DNA of 64,000 bases, from contig JAKLKC010000014.1 in the NCBI GenBank assembly GCA_023150875.1, forward strand, positions 55,924 through 119,923, read 5' to 3'. The DNA is from Myxococcota bacterium. Its GTDB lineage: Bacteria; Myxococcota_A; UBA796; UBA9615; JAKLKC01. Numbering within the stretch: position 1 is the first letter of the stretch; each line of letters begins with the position of its first letter. Positions 45,770 through 54,242 of the stretch are shown piece by piece. A model generated the notes under the pieces. That model did no database searches, had not been told where the DNA came from, and worked only from the letters and a program-made list of their open reading frames with translations. The position numbers and the translations under genes were made by a program.

Positions 45770-46363
45770 ATGACGACCCTCAAGAGCCTGCTGTCCTCCG
45801 ACCGGCCCGATCTGCCGGCGGTCACCGCCCACCTGGACTCCCTGGAGCCTGCGGCCCGCCTCGCCGAGGTCCGGAGCCTCGGCTCCGCCGAGCAGTCCCG
45901 CCTCTACGACGCCGCCCGGGGCTACCGGCGGATCGACCTCGCCCACTTCGTGCCCCCGGGCCTCCCACCCCTGGCGGAGGTCGTCCACGACGGCAAGAAC
46001 AACCTGCCCGCCTTCAGCCTCTTCGCGAAGGTCTTCTGCCACCCCGACGGGGACCGGGCGGGAGCCCCGGAGCTCTGGGGCTACAACCGGGGCAGCGCGC
46101 TGGTGGAGACCGCCGTCGGGCCGGGCTACTTCGTGGCGCGCCCCCATGGGGACGGGGAGGTGGTGATCGACTACCTGGAGGTCCCGCCCCGCCGCCCCGG
46201 GGGCTGGCCGCCGATCCTCCCCAACAGCGCCCGCCTCAGCCGCTTCGTGTACTACCGGACCCAGGACTTCATGCGGGGGGTCTCGGAGCACGTCTCCATC
46301 GGCCACGCCACCCGGGACGGCAAGGACCTGCCCAACTGGTTCGTCCTCTGCCGCCGGGCCTGA
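45770..46363 (+). CDS. Hypothetical protein
   Basis: A 197-aa protein I do not recognise. It is soluble, with an Arg/Leu-rich helical N-terminus (~1-60) and a beta-rich centre (V-H-D-G-K-N-N-L-P-A-F, G-Y-N-R-G-S-A-L-V-E-T). It ends with a conserved-looking SHVSIGHATRDGKDLPNWF-like segment, and is otherwise without cysteine clusters or motifs that suggest catalysis. The start is the ATG at 45770, with no good ribosome site. It lies 80 bp after the esterase in the same direction and may share its transcript; it is convergent with the M2 peptidase gene (7-bp gap). Confidence 0.6.
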   Translation: MTTLKSLLSSDRPDLPAVTAHLDSLEPAARLAEVRSLGSAEQSRLYDAARGYRRIDLAHFVPPGLPPLAEVVHDGKNNLPAFSLFAKVFCHPDGDRAGAPELWGYNRGSALVETAVGPGYFVARPHGDGEVVIDYLEVPPRRPGGWPPILPNSARLSRFVYYRTQDFMRGVSEHVSIGHATRDGKDLPNWFVLCRRA

Positions 46364-46370
46364 AGCTGCG

Positions 46371-48197
46371 TCAGATCGAGCAGTCGCAGCCCTTGTTCTG
46401 CTTCTCGAGCCACTTCTGCAGGGGCGCGTAGTACTCCAGCATCGCCCGTCCCGAGAGGTCCTCGCCCGTCGCCTCCCGCAGCACCTCGCGCCAGTCCCGG
46501 GTCCCCCCCAGCGCCAGGATCCGCTGGATGAACGCCCCCGCCTCGGCGTTCCCGTAGTAGGAAGCGTCCCGGGGGTCCTTCTTGAGGATCTTGCGGGCGA
46601 TGTGGTCGTGGAGCTGGAAGCGGATCACCGAGGCCAGGGCGTAGTCGTAGTACCCCGCCGGGTCGTCGTTGATGTGGGTCTTGGTGCAGGCGTCGCACAG
46701 GTCCTCGCTCCTCGGGGAGGGCGGCTCCACCCCCTGGTAGCGCCGGACGTAGTCCCACCAGCGAGCGTTGAACTGGTCCGGGGGCAGCTCCTCCTCGTAG
46801 AGGTCCCTCTCGAAGTGGGCCATGGTGCCGGCGGCGAAGGGCAGGAAGACCACGCTGTTCATGGCGTCGGCCAGGAGCCAGGCGTTGCGGTCGATCTTGG
46901 TCTTCTTGTCCAGCACCCCGATCTGGCGCAGGTACTCCGGGCTCGACCCCGCCATGCCCACCAGGTCGCCGATGGCCTCGTGGAAGGCCCGGTTCGCTCC
47001 CTCCCGCAGCAGTGGCGGCACCTCGGGGGTGGAGTAGGCGATGTAGTAGTAGATGTGGCCCAGCTCGTGGTTGGTGGTCTGGAACCAGTCGAAGTCCGAC
47101 CGCACGCTCATCAGCGACCGCACGTCGTCCCGCAGGTCCATGTGCCAGGCGCTGGCGTGGCGGTTCTTCTTGCGCTCGGCGTCGGCGGGGAGGTCCCAGA
47201 GGTCGGACTTCTCCCAGAAGCTCGCCGGAAGCTGGGGGAAGCCCATGGACACGTAGAGGGCCTCCGCCTGCTTCACGATCTTCTCGGGGGGCATGGAGGC
47301 GAAGAGGGGGTCCAGGTCGACGCCGGGGGCGAGGCCCGGCCACTCCTGGGCCCACCGGTTGCCGATCCAGTGGGCGGGGATGAGCTTCGGGACGGGCTGG
47401 CCGTAGCGCTTCGCCAGGCGGTACTTGGCGTAGCAGTGGAGCTGCGTGTAGAGGGGCCGGACGTCCTCGAGGATCCGGTCCATCATCGCCATCAGCTCGG
47501 GGGTGGTGGCGCGGTACTCCGAGACCTTCATCGAGAAGAACGAGCCGTGGCCCATCTCCCGGGCGACCTGGTTGCGGAGGCCCCGCAGCTCCACCAGGCC
47601 GTCCTTCAGGGCGGGCCCCACGGCCTTGGACGCCTCCCAGGCCCGGAGGCGCTCGGCGAGGTCGGTGGAGCCCTGGAGGGTCTCGTCGATGTCGTTGGGG
47701 TTGACCTTCCTCGCCGCCCCCTGGGCGTCGGCCATGGTGAACTCGAAGCCGTCCAGGACCTGGCGCTGCCGTCCCTCGGCCTCGATGCGCCGCTTCGCCA
47801 CCTCGGGGAGGGTCCCGGGGTTCTCGGCGGCGGAGAGGAGGATCCGGTCGAGCTGGAGGGCCTGGAGGGGCTGGAGGCGGTCCCGGTGCTCCAGGAGCTC
47901 CTTGGCCCTGCGGATCACGTAGGGGTTCCCCGTCAGGGCGGCGAGGGCCTGGTCCGCCGCCACCGAGGCCGCCGTGTGGGCGTCCTTCACGTCCGTCGAC
48001 GCCTTCCAGGCCGCCTCGGCGGACACGGCGTACAGGTCGGAGACGGTGGCGGTGTAGAAGTCCAGGAAGCGCTGGGTCTCCGTCACGGGATCGGCGGCCG
48101 CGCCCGCGGGGGCGTCGGCGGCGAGGCCGGTCGCGGCGGCGACGGCGAGGCCGAGGGTCAGGGCCAGGGAGGCGGAGAGGAGGCGGGCGCGGATCAT
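46371..48197 (-). CDS. M2-family zinc metallopeptidase (ACE-like peptidyl-dipeptidase)
   Basis: A 608-aa exported peptidase related to angiotensin-converting enzyme. The zinc motif is H377-E-L-G-H381 (TTNHELGHIYYY), with the second-shell Glu segment downstream (FHEAIGD). The signal peptide at the N-terminus (MIRARLLSASLALTLGLAVA) sends it to the periplasm. The length matches a single ACE domain. An AGGAG ribosome site lies six bases upstream of the ATG. It probably trims dipeptides from periplasmic peptides. It is near recD but not obviously in that operon. Confidence 0.92.
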   Translation of the reverse strand: MIRARLLSASLALTLGLAVAAATGLAADAPAGAAADPVTETQRFLDFYTATVSDLYAVSAEAAWKASTDVKDAHTAASVAADQALAALTGNPYVIRRAKELLEHRDRLQPLQALQLDRILLSAAENPGTLPEVAKRRIEAEGRQRQVLDGFEFTMADAQGAARKVNPNDIDETLQGSTDLAERLRAWEASKAVGPALKDGLVELRGLRNQVAREMGHGSFFSMKVSEYRATTPELMAMMDRILEDVRPLYTQLHCYAKYRLAKRYGQPVPKLIPAHWIGNRWAQEWPGLAPGVDLDPLFASMPPEKIVKQAEALYVSMGFPQLPASFWEKSDLWDLPADAERKKNRHASAWHMDLRDDVRSLMSVRSDFDWFQTTNHELGHIYYYIAYSTPEVPPLLREGANRAFHEAIGDLVGMAGSSPEYLRQIGVLDKKTKIDRNAWLLADAMNSVVFLPFAAGTMAHFERDLYEEELPPDQFNARWWDYVRRYQGVEPPSPRSEDLCDACTKTHINDDPAGYYDYALASVIRFQLHDHIARKILKKDPRDASYYGNAEAGAFIQRILALGGTRDWREVLREATGEDLSGRAMLEYYAPLQKWLEKQNKGCDCSI

Positions 48198-48306
48198 GGT
48201 GGGCTCCTGGGGGAGTCGGGAGGGGCGCGGCGGGACGGCGTTCTACCACGACGCGGGCGGAGGGTGGGAATCCCGCGCCCTTCCTGCCGGAAGGGGGCTC
48301 CCACCC

Positions 48307-50334
48307 TCACCCCCACAGCATCCCGCCCAGGCTCGACGCCCGCTGCACCCGGACGTCCAGGGCGCGGCGCAGGAGGGGGGCGTCGCCGACGACGGTCACC
48401 CGGGAGACGGCGCGGGTGATGGCGGTGTAGACCAGCTCCCGGGTCAGCAGGGGGGATTCCCGCGCGGGGAGGACCACCACCGGGTGGGCGAACTGGGATC
48501 CCTGGCTCTTGTGGATGGTCATGGCGAAGACCGTCTCGTGGGGGGGAAGGCGCGCCACGTCCAGGTACTCCACGGTATCCGGGGCACGCCCCGGGAAGAC
48601 GGCCCGGACCTCGCCCCGCCTGGCGCCCCCCACCAGGATCCCCACGTCGCCGTTCATGCGCCCGACGTCGTAGCGGTTCTCGGTGACCAGGATGGGTCTG
48701 CCCACGTAGTGGCCCCCGCGGGTGGACGAGGGCGGCCCGCTGCGCTCCCCCGGCGCCCCGATCTCCGCTTGCAGGGCGGCCCCCAGCGTCCCGTTCAGGC
48801 CCTCCACCCCCAGGGGCCCGCGGCGATGGGCCGCCAGCACCCGGAAGGACCCGAAAGCCCTCAGAACCTCCAGGTGGTGGGACTCGACGGGCTGGCCCGG
48901 CCGCGGCCCGGCCCGCAGAAGCGAGAGGTAGGGCCCGTAGCCCTCCACCACCCACCGGAGCGCCCGATCCGAGAACCCCTCGCCCCCGTGGGGCACGAGG
49001 CGCAGGTCGGGGTAGGGCCGGCCCCCCTCCCCCGCCGCGCCGCCCAGCCAGGCCACCGCCTGGTCCAGGGACTCGGGGCTCCCCTCGGCGATGGCCCGGG
49101 CGAGCCTGCCGAGGCCCGTCTCCGCGCCGAAGCGCCGGGGGCGGGACAGGTGGACGATCCCGTCCGCAAGCTGGGGGGCGGCGGGGTCCACCCGCCCCTC
49201 CACCGGCGCCGCGGGGTCCAGCGCCCGGAGCCTCGCCGCGAATTCGGGGCGCAGCCGCATCCCCGCGGGGCCGGCGCCGGCGGTGAGGTCGGCCAGCACC
49301 GAGCCCGCCTCCACGCTGGCGAGCTGGTCCCGGTCCCCGAGGAGCACCAGCCGGGCGCAGGCGGGGACGGCCTCCACCAGCTTGCACATCAGGGCCAGGT
49401 CCACCATCGACGCCTCGTCCACCACCACGACGTCGGCCCCCAGGGGGTCCTCGGGGCCGTGGCGGAAGCGCGTCGAGTTGGAGGGGCGGAAACCCAGCAG
49501 GCGGTGGAGGGTGGTCGCCGGGAGCCCGCGGATCCACTCCCGCGTCCCGCCCCCGATCCCCATGTCCTCCAGGCCCTCCCGGAGGGCCTCCTCGAGGCGC
49601 CGGGCCGCCTTGCCGGTGGGCGCCGCCAGGGCCACCCGGGGGGGCCGCCCGTGGGCCGACTCCCACTGCTCCAGGAGCAGCGCGAGCACCTTCTTGACCG
49701 TGAAGGTCTTGCCGGTCCCCGGCCCTCCGGTGATGACCGTGAAGGGCCGGAGCACGGCGACGAGGGCGGCGAGGCGCTGGAGGTCCGGCTCCGCCTCCCC
49801 CGGGAGGGGCGGGAAGAGGCGGTCCAGGCCCTCCCGGAGGAGGGGGACGTCCAGGCCCGCGCCCTCCGTCTCCGGTCCGGAGAGGCGCGCCACCACCGCG
49901 TCCCTCAGCCGCTGCTGGTAGCGGAAGTGGCGGCGGGTCACCACGAGCCCGTCGTGGAGGACGAAGGGCGCCAGCACCTCCGCGTCCGGCGGCCCCACCA
50001 GGGGGCTGCCCGCCACCCTGCGGCGCCAGTCCTGGGCGTCCGCCGGCCACGGAAGGGCCCCCAGCTTCGCCTCCGCCTCCGCGTCGCCCGCCGCGCCTTC
50101 GGCGGCGATCCGCGCCGCCAGGGTGACGAGGTCGACGCCCACGTGGCCGAGGCGGGGGGCCCGCACCGCGAACGCCAGCCCCAGCATGGCCTCGGGGTCC
50201 TCCTCGCCGAAGACCGGCGCCAGGATCCGCACCACGTGGAGGTCCGTCGCGTCCAGCACCCCCGCCTCGACGAAGGGCGCCACCCGGGCTCCGAACGCGG
50301 TGTCCGGCAAGCCCTGGACCGGGGCGATGCTCAT
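48307..50334 (-). CDS. recD: Exodeoxyribonuclease V alpha subunit (RecD)
   Basis: This is the 5'-3' helicase subunit of RecBCD. The 675-aa SF1 helicase has Walker A GGPGTGKTFTV, the D-E-A-S-M-V motif II, and the C-terminal MTIHKSQGSQF and YTAITRA motifs typical of RecD. The ATG at 50334 overlaps the recB stop by ATGA, so expression is coupled. It is the third gene of recC-recB-recD. It ends 109 bp before the M2 peptidase start. Confidence 0.96.
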   Translation of the reverse strand: MSIAPVQGLPDTAFGARVAPFVEAGVLDATDLHVVRILAPVFGEEDPEAMLGLAFAVRAPRLGHVGVDLVTLAARIAAEGAAGDAEAEAKLGALPWPADAQDWRRRVAGSPLVGPPDAEVLAPFVLHDGLVVTRRHFRYQQRLRDAVVARLSGPETEGAGLDVPLLREGLDRLFPPLPGEAEPDLQRLAALVAVLRPFTVITGGPGTGKTFTVKKVLALLLEQWESAHGRPPRVALAAPTGKAARRLEEALREGLEDMGIGGGTREWIRGLPATTLHRLLGFRPSNSTRFRHGPEDPLGADVVVVDEASMVDLALMCKLVEAVPACARLVLLGDRDQLASVEAGSVLADLTAGAGPAGMRLRPEFAARLRALDPAAPVEGRVDPAAPQLADGIVHLSRPRRFGAETGLGRLARAIAEGSPESLDQAVAWLGGAAGEGGRPYPDLRLVPHGGEGFSDRALRWVVEGYGPYLSLLRAGPRPGQPVESHHLEVLRAFGSFRVLAAHRRGPLGVEGLNGTLGAALQAEIGAPGERSGPPSSTRGGHYVGRPILVTENRYDVGRMNGDVGILVGGARRGEVRAVFPGRAPDTVEYLDVARLPPHETVFAMTIHKSQGSQFAHPVVVLPARESPLLTRELVYTAITRAVSRVTVVGDAPLLRRALDVRVQRASSLGGMLWG

Positions 50335-53300
50335 CCTTCCTCCGTGTCGGGATCGAGGAGGCGGGAGAGGCCCACGACCACCTCCCGGGGGGGCCGGTCG
50401 AAGAAGATCCCGAGGGGCCCGCCCTCGGGGGGCGAGGCGGCGGCCTCCCCCACCATCCCCCGCACGAAGAGGTAGGCCGCGCCACCCACGTGGCGGTCAT
50501 AGTCGTACTCCCGCCCCAGCCGGGCCCGGAGGAGGCGGTGCAGGGCCACCAGGTAGAGGTGGTACTGCACGTAGTAGTCGTGCCGCTCCATCTCCCGCCG
50601 CAGCCAGGGGAAGGTGTAGTGGGCCCGCAGGGAGGGACCGGGCCTCCCCGGGGCGCCGGGGGGGCCGAGGCGGTTGGTCTTGTAGTCGCACACGAAGTAC
50701 CGCTCGCCCCCGGCGTCCCGGCGGCGGAACACGAGGTCGATGCTGCCGGTGAGGAAGCCGCACAGGGGTCCGAAGGGCCGGGAGCGCAGGCCCGCGAGGT
50801 AGGCGTCGGTGAGGACGTCGCCCGCCGAGGGCCCGCTCCGGTCCGGGCGAGCCCCGAGGATCCCCGCGATCTCCGCCCCGTCCGCCACCTTCCCGTTGCG
50901 CCAGCGGGTGCCCCGGGCGATGGGCACGTCGAAGCGCAGCTCGTCCAGCCGGTCCCCGGCGGCCAGGTCCGCGAGGCGCAGGCCCCCCACCGCCTCACCG
51001 AGGGGAGTCGCCAGGATCCCCGGCACCGCGTCCACCAGCAGGCGCACCTGGGCGGGGTCCGGAAGGCCCATCCGTCGCCCCAGGTCCTCCACCAGGCGGG
51101 AAAGGGGCCGGCGACGCCCCCCCTTCTCGTCCAGCGTCTGGAAGTCCAGCAGTTCCAGGACCTTGTGGACCAGGGTGCCCACATCTTCCCCCCGGGCAAG
51201 GCCCGCGAGGGGGACGGGCTCATCGCCCCAGGGGCCGGCCGGCGCCCCGGCGGAGGGTGCGCCCACCCCCTCCTCCTCGGCCTCCCCCCCGTCGTGGTCC
51301 AGCGCCTCCCGGTCCGGCGGGGGGGGATGCGCGGCCCCGCCGTGCCCGCGGACCAGGGACGAGTAGCTGTGCCGGCGCCAGCGGTCGTCGAAGCGTCCCC
51401 GGGCGTAGACGCGGGCCAGGCCCTCCCCGTCGGGGTCGCCGGGCCCCTCGTCCGCGCCGTCCCCCCGGGGGACCGGGGTGGGCAGGACCTCGACCAGGGG
51501 CCTCCCGTCCTCGCCCCTGGCCCCGGCGAGGCGGCGCAGGTCTTCGTGGAGGGCGTCGTGGCCCTCCTTCAGCGCCACCCCGATCCGGGCCCTCGCCCGG
51601 TCCGCCCTTCCCCCCTCGGGCACGTCCTCCCCGCCGCCGTGCAGGACCACCCCCAGGGGGGAGCGGTCCGCTCCGTTCACCGGGCCCCACCAGGCGACGG
51701 CGTGGTGCCGGGCCCGGGTGAAGCCGACGTAGAGCAGGCGCAGCGCCTCCTGGAGCGCGTCCGCCTCGGCCCGGGCCACGTGCTCGTCCTTGGGGGGGAG
51801 GCCCGGGTCCATCCCCAGGTCCAGGCCCAGGGTGCCGTCCTCCCGCGGGTAGCGCAGGGCGGACTTGTCCCGAGCCGACAGCATGCCCCCGTCCCACAGG
51901 TAGGGGAGGAGCACCACCGGGTACTCCAGGCCCTTGCTCTTGTGCAGCGTGACGACGTGGACCGCGTCGGAGTCGGACTCCAGGCGCAGCTCCGCCGCCT
52001 CGGCGTCGCCGTCCCCCCGCAGCCGGGCCCGCCGCAGATGCCGCGCCAGCCCCGCGGGACCCAGCCGCTCCCGGGTGGCGGCGACGTGCAGCCGCTCCGC
52101 CGCGTGCCGCAGGTTGGTCAGCCGCCTCTCTCCGTCCGGGAGGGAGCACAGCCTCTCCACGATCCCGCACGCGGGATCCCCCAGCAGGTCCCCCACCGCC
52201 GCGGAGAAGCCCGCCCGCTCCAGGCGCCCCGCCCAGCGGGCCACCTTGGCCCTCAGCTCCGCGAACTCCGACGCCGCCCTCCCCCCGTCGCCCGCCGCCT
52301 CCCCCGCCAGGGCGTCGTGGAGGCGCCCCGCGGTCCACCCCACCAGCGGCGACGCGGCGAGCCGGATCGCCGGCCCCTCCCGGTCCGGGGACTCCAGGGC
52401 CTCCAACCACCCCAGCAGGGCCAGCGCCTCGTCGCTCTCCCACACGCTCCCCGCCTGGGCGATCACCGCCGGGATCCCCCGGTCCAGCAACGCCCGGTGG
52501 ACCTGGCGGGCCTGGGCGTTCTTCCGCACCAGCACCGCCACGTCCCGGCGGCCGAGGGGGCGGTCCGGGACCAGGGCGCCCCCCTCCCACCGCAGCAGCC
52601 GGCCCGCCTCCAGGAGTCCCGCGACCTCCCCGGCCACCAGTGAGGGCAGCAGGGGCCAGGCCCTCCCTTTGGTCAGGGCGCCGCCCGGGGGCCCCCCGTC
52701 CCCCGATGTCTCCTGGTCGAACCAGCGGATCCGGAGCGGCGCCCGCCCGTCCGAAAAGACCAGTCGATCCGGGCGGTTGGCCTCGGCGGGCCGCACGGGC
52801 TGGTAGCGGACGAAGTCCAGGCCGAAGACCCCGGGGGGCTCCCGGAACAGGGCGTTCATCGCGGCGACGTAGCGCCCGTCGCTCCGGCGGTTCACGTCCA
52901 TGCCGAAGCGCCGGTCCCCCGCCGTCCGGGCGGCGCGGCGGTACGTGAGGATGTCCGCCCCCCGGAACGAGTAGATCGCCTGCTTCGGATCCCCGATCAG
53001 GTACAGGAAGGCGCCCGGGTCCCCGGCGAACACCCGCTGGAAGATCCCCCACTGGACGGCGTCGGTGTCCTGGAACTCGTCCAGCAGGGCGGCCCGGAAG
53101 CGCGCCCGGAGCCCCGCCACCAGGGCCTCGCTCCCCTCCCCGAGGACCCGGTCCCGGACCCGCCGGAGCAGGGCGTCGAAGGAGATCTGCCCCCTCCGGG
53201 ACAGCCGGGCCTCCAGCTCGCGGCGCACCCGGTGGGCGAACTCCACCCGGGGCTGGGCGATGGCCTCCTCCCCGAGCCGCAGCAGCCCCTGCCACTCCCC

Positions 53301-54242
53301 GAAGAGGGGGTCGGCGACCCGCCCCTCCCCGTACTCCTCCACCTTGTCCCGGGTGAGGTGCAGGAATGCCTTGGGCAGGTCCTTCCACCGCAGGGGGAAG
53401 CGAGGGCCACCCCGGAGCCACTCGGAGATCTCCTGGAGGTGCCGGGCGTCCTGGGCGGGGCCGTAGGTGCGCTGGCCGCGCCTCCACAGCTTCCGCGCCG
53501 CGGCGTCCGCCAGCACCGCCTCCACCCGCCCCCTCCCCTCCTCCCAGGTCTCCGCGAAGGCGTCCCGCCTCGCACGCCAGGTGGCGAGGTCGATCCCCCG
53601 GGGCTCGACCACCGCGTCCGCGGCGCCGGCCACCGCCCACGCCAGCCCCAGCAGCGCGTCCCGCCCCAGGCCGCAGTCCTCCACCAGGTACGCGCACGTC
53701 TCGTCGTCGACGCCCCACAGGGACTCCGAGAGGGCGTCGTCCACCACCTCCTCGACGAGGGGGGCGACGTCCTGCACCAGCTCCGCGGCGAACTCCGCGC
53801 CGCTCTCGAAGGCGTGGCGCTGGAGCACCCGCTGGCAGAAGCCGTGGATCGTGTGGATCGCCGCGGCGTCGAAGTCCCGCCGGGCCGAGCGGAGGCGCCG
53901 GACCCGCTCCGCCCTCGCCTCCGGTGCCCCCTCGGCCAGCAGGGCGAAGACCGGGTCGTCGGGGGGCCCCTCCGCCCCCTCCAGCGCGGAGATCGCCTCC
54001 CCGAGGCGGCGGTGGATCCTCTCCTTCAGCTCGGCCGTGGCGGCGTTGGTGAAGGTCACCACCAGGATCCGGTCGATCCCGAGCCCCTCCTCGGCCACCA
54101 GCCGCACCACGAGGTTGGTGATGTTGTAGGTCTTCCCGGTGCCGGCGCTGGCCTCCACCAGGGTGGTGCCGGGGACCAGGGGATCGGTGGGGACGAAGGG
54201 GGCGAGGAGGGTCGCCGGGAGGGTCGCCGTGGTGGTCGTCAC
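50331..54242 (-). CDS. recB: Exodeoxyribonuclease V beta subunit (RecB)
   Basis: This is the 3'-5' helicase and nuclease subunit of RecBCD, which processes double-strand breaks and degrades linear foreign DNA. The 1303-aa protein begins with the Walker A SAGTGKTYNI, has a D-E-F-Q-D-T-D motif II and the later V-V-T-L-H-K-S-K-G-L-E-Y motif. The C-terminal nuclease has G-S-I-D-L-V and D-Y-K-T-N. The GTG at 54242 starts at the conserved region and overlaps the recC stop by GTGA; a longer open frame to 55058 is just recC's other strand reading. Confidence 0.96.
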   Translation of the reverse strand: MTTTTATLPATLLAPFVPTDPLVPGTTLVEASAGTGKTYNITNLVVRLVAEEGLGIDRILVVTFTNAATAELKERIHRRLGEAISALEGAEGPPDDPVFALLAEGAPEARAERVRRLRSARRDFDAAAIHTIHGFCQRVLQRHAFESGAEFAAELVQDVAPLVEEVVDDALSESLWGVDDETCAYLVEDCGLGRDALLGLAWAVAGAADAVVEPRGIDLATWRARRDAFAETWEEGRGRVEAVLADAAARKLWRRGQRTYGPAQDARHLQEISEWLRGGPRFPLRWKDLPKAFLHLTRDKVEEYGEGRVADPLFGEWQGLLRLGEEAIAQPRVEFAHRVRRELEARLSRRGQISFDALLRRVRDRVLGEGSEALVAGLRARFRAALLDEFQDTDAVQWGIFQRVFAGDPGAFLYLIGDPKQAIYSFRGADILTYRRAARTAGDRRFGMDVNRRSDGRYVAAMNALFREPPGVFGLDFVRYQPVRPAEANRPDRLVFSDGRAPLRIRWFDQETSGDGGPPGGALTKGRAWPLLPSLVAGEVAGLLEAGRLLRWEGGALVPDRPLGRRDVAVLVRKNAQARQVHRALLDRGIPAVIAQAGSVWESDEALALLGWLEALESPDREGPAIRLAASPLVGWTAGRLHDALAGEAAGDGGRAASEFAELRAKVARWAGRLERAGFSAAVGDLLGDPACGIVERLCSLPDGERRLTNLRHAAERLHVAATRERLGPAGLARHLRRARLRGDGDAEAAELRLESDSDAVHVVTLHKSKGLEYPVVLLPYLWDGGMLSARDKSALRYPREDGTLGLDLGMDPGLPPKDEHVARAEADALQEALRLLYVGFTRARHHAVAWWGPVNGADRSPLGVVLHGGGEDVPEGGRADRARARIGVALKEGHDALHEDLRRLAGARGEDGRPLVEVLPTPVPRGDGADEGPGDPDGEGLARVYARGRFDDRWRRHSYSSLVRGHGGAAHPPPPDREALDHDGGEAEEEGVGAPSAGAPAGPWGDEPVPLAGLARGEDVGTLVHKVLELLDFQTLDEKGGRRRPLSRLVEDLGRRMGLPDPAQVRLLVDAVPGILATPLGEAVGGLRLADLAAGDRLDELRFDVPIARGTRWRNGKVADGAEIAGILGARPDRSGPSAGDVLTDAYLAGLRSRPFGPLCGFLTGSIDLVFRRRDAGGERYFVCDYKTNRLGPPGAPGRPGPSLRAHYTFPWLRREMERHDYYVQYHLYLVALHRLLRARLGREYDYDRHVGGAAYLFVRGMVGEAAASPPEGGPLGIFFDRPPREVVVGLSRLLDPDTEEG

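Noticed and set aside
50490..52643. Plus-strand 717-codon frame opposite recB
   Set aside because: It is a reversed reading of recB; recB is supported by full helicase and nuclease motifs and coupled starts.
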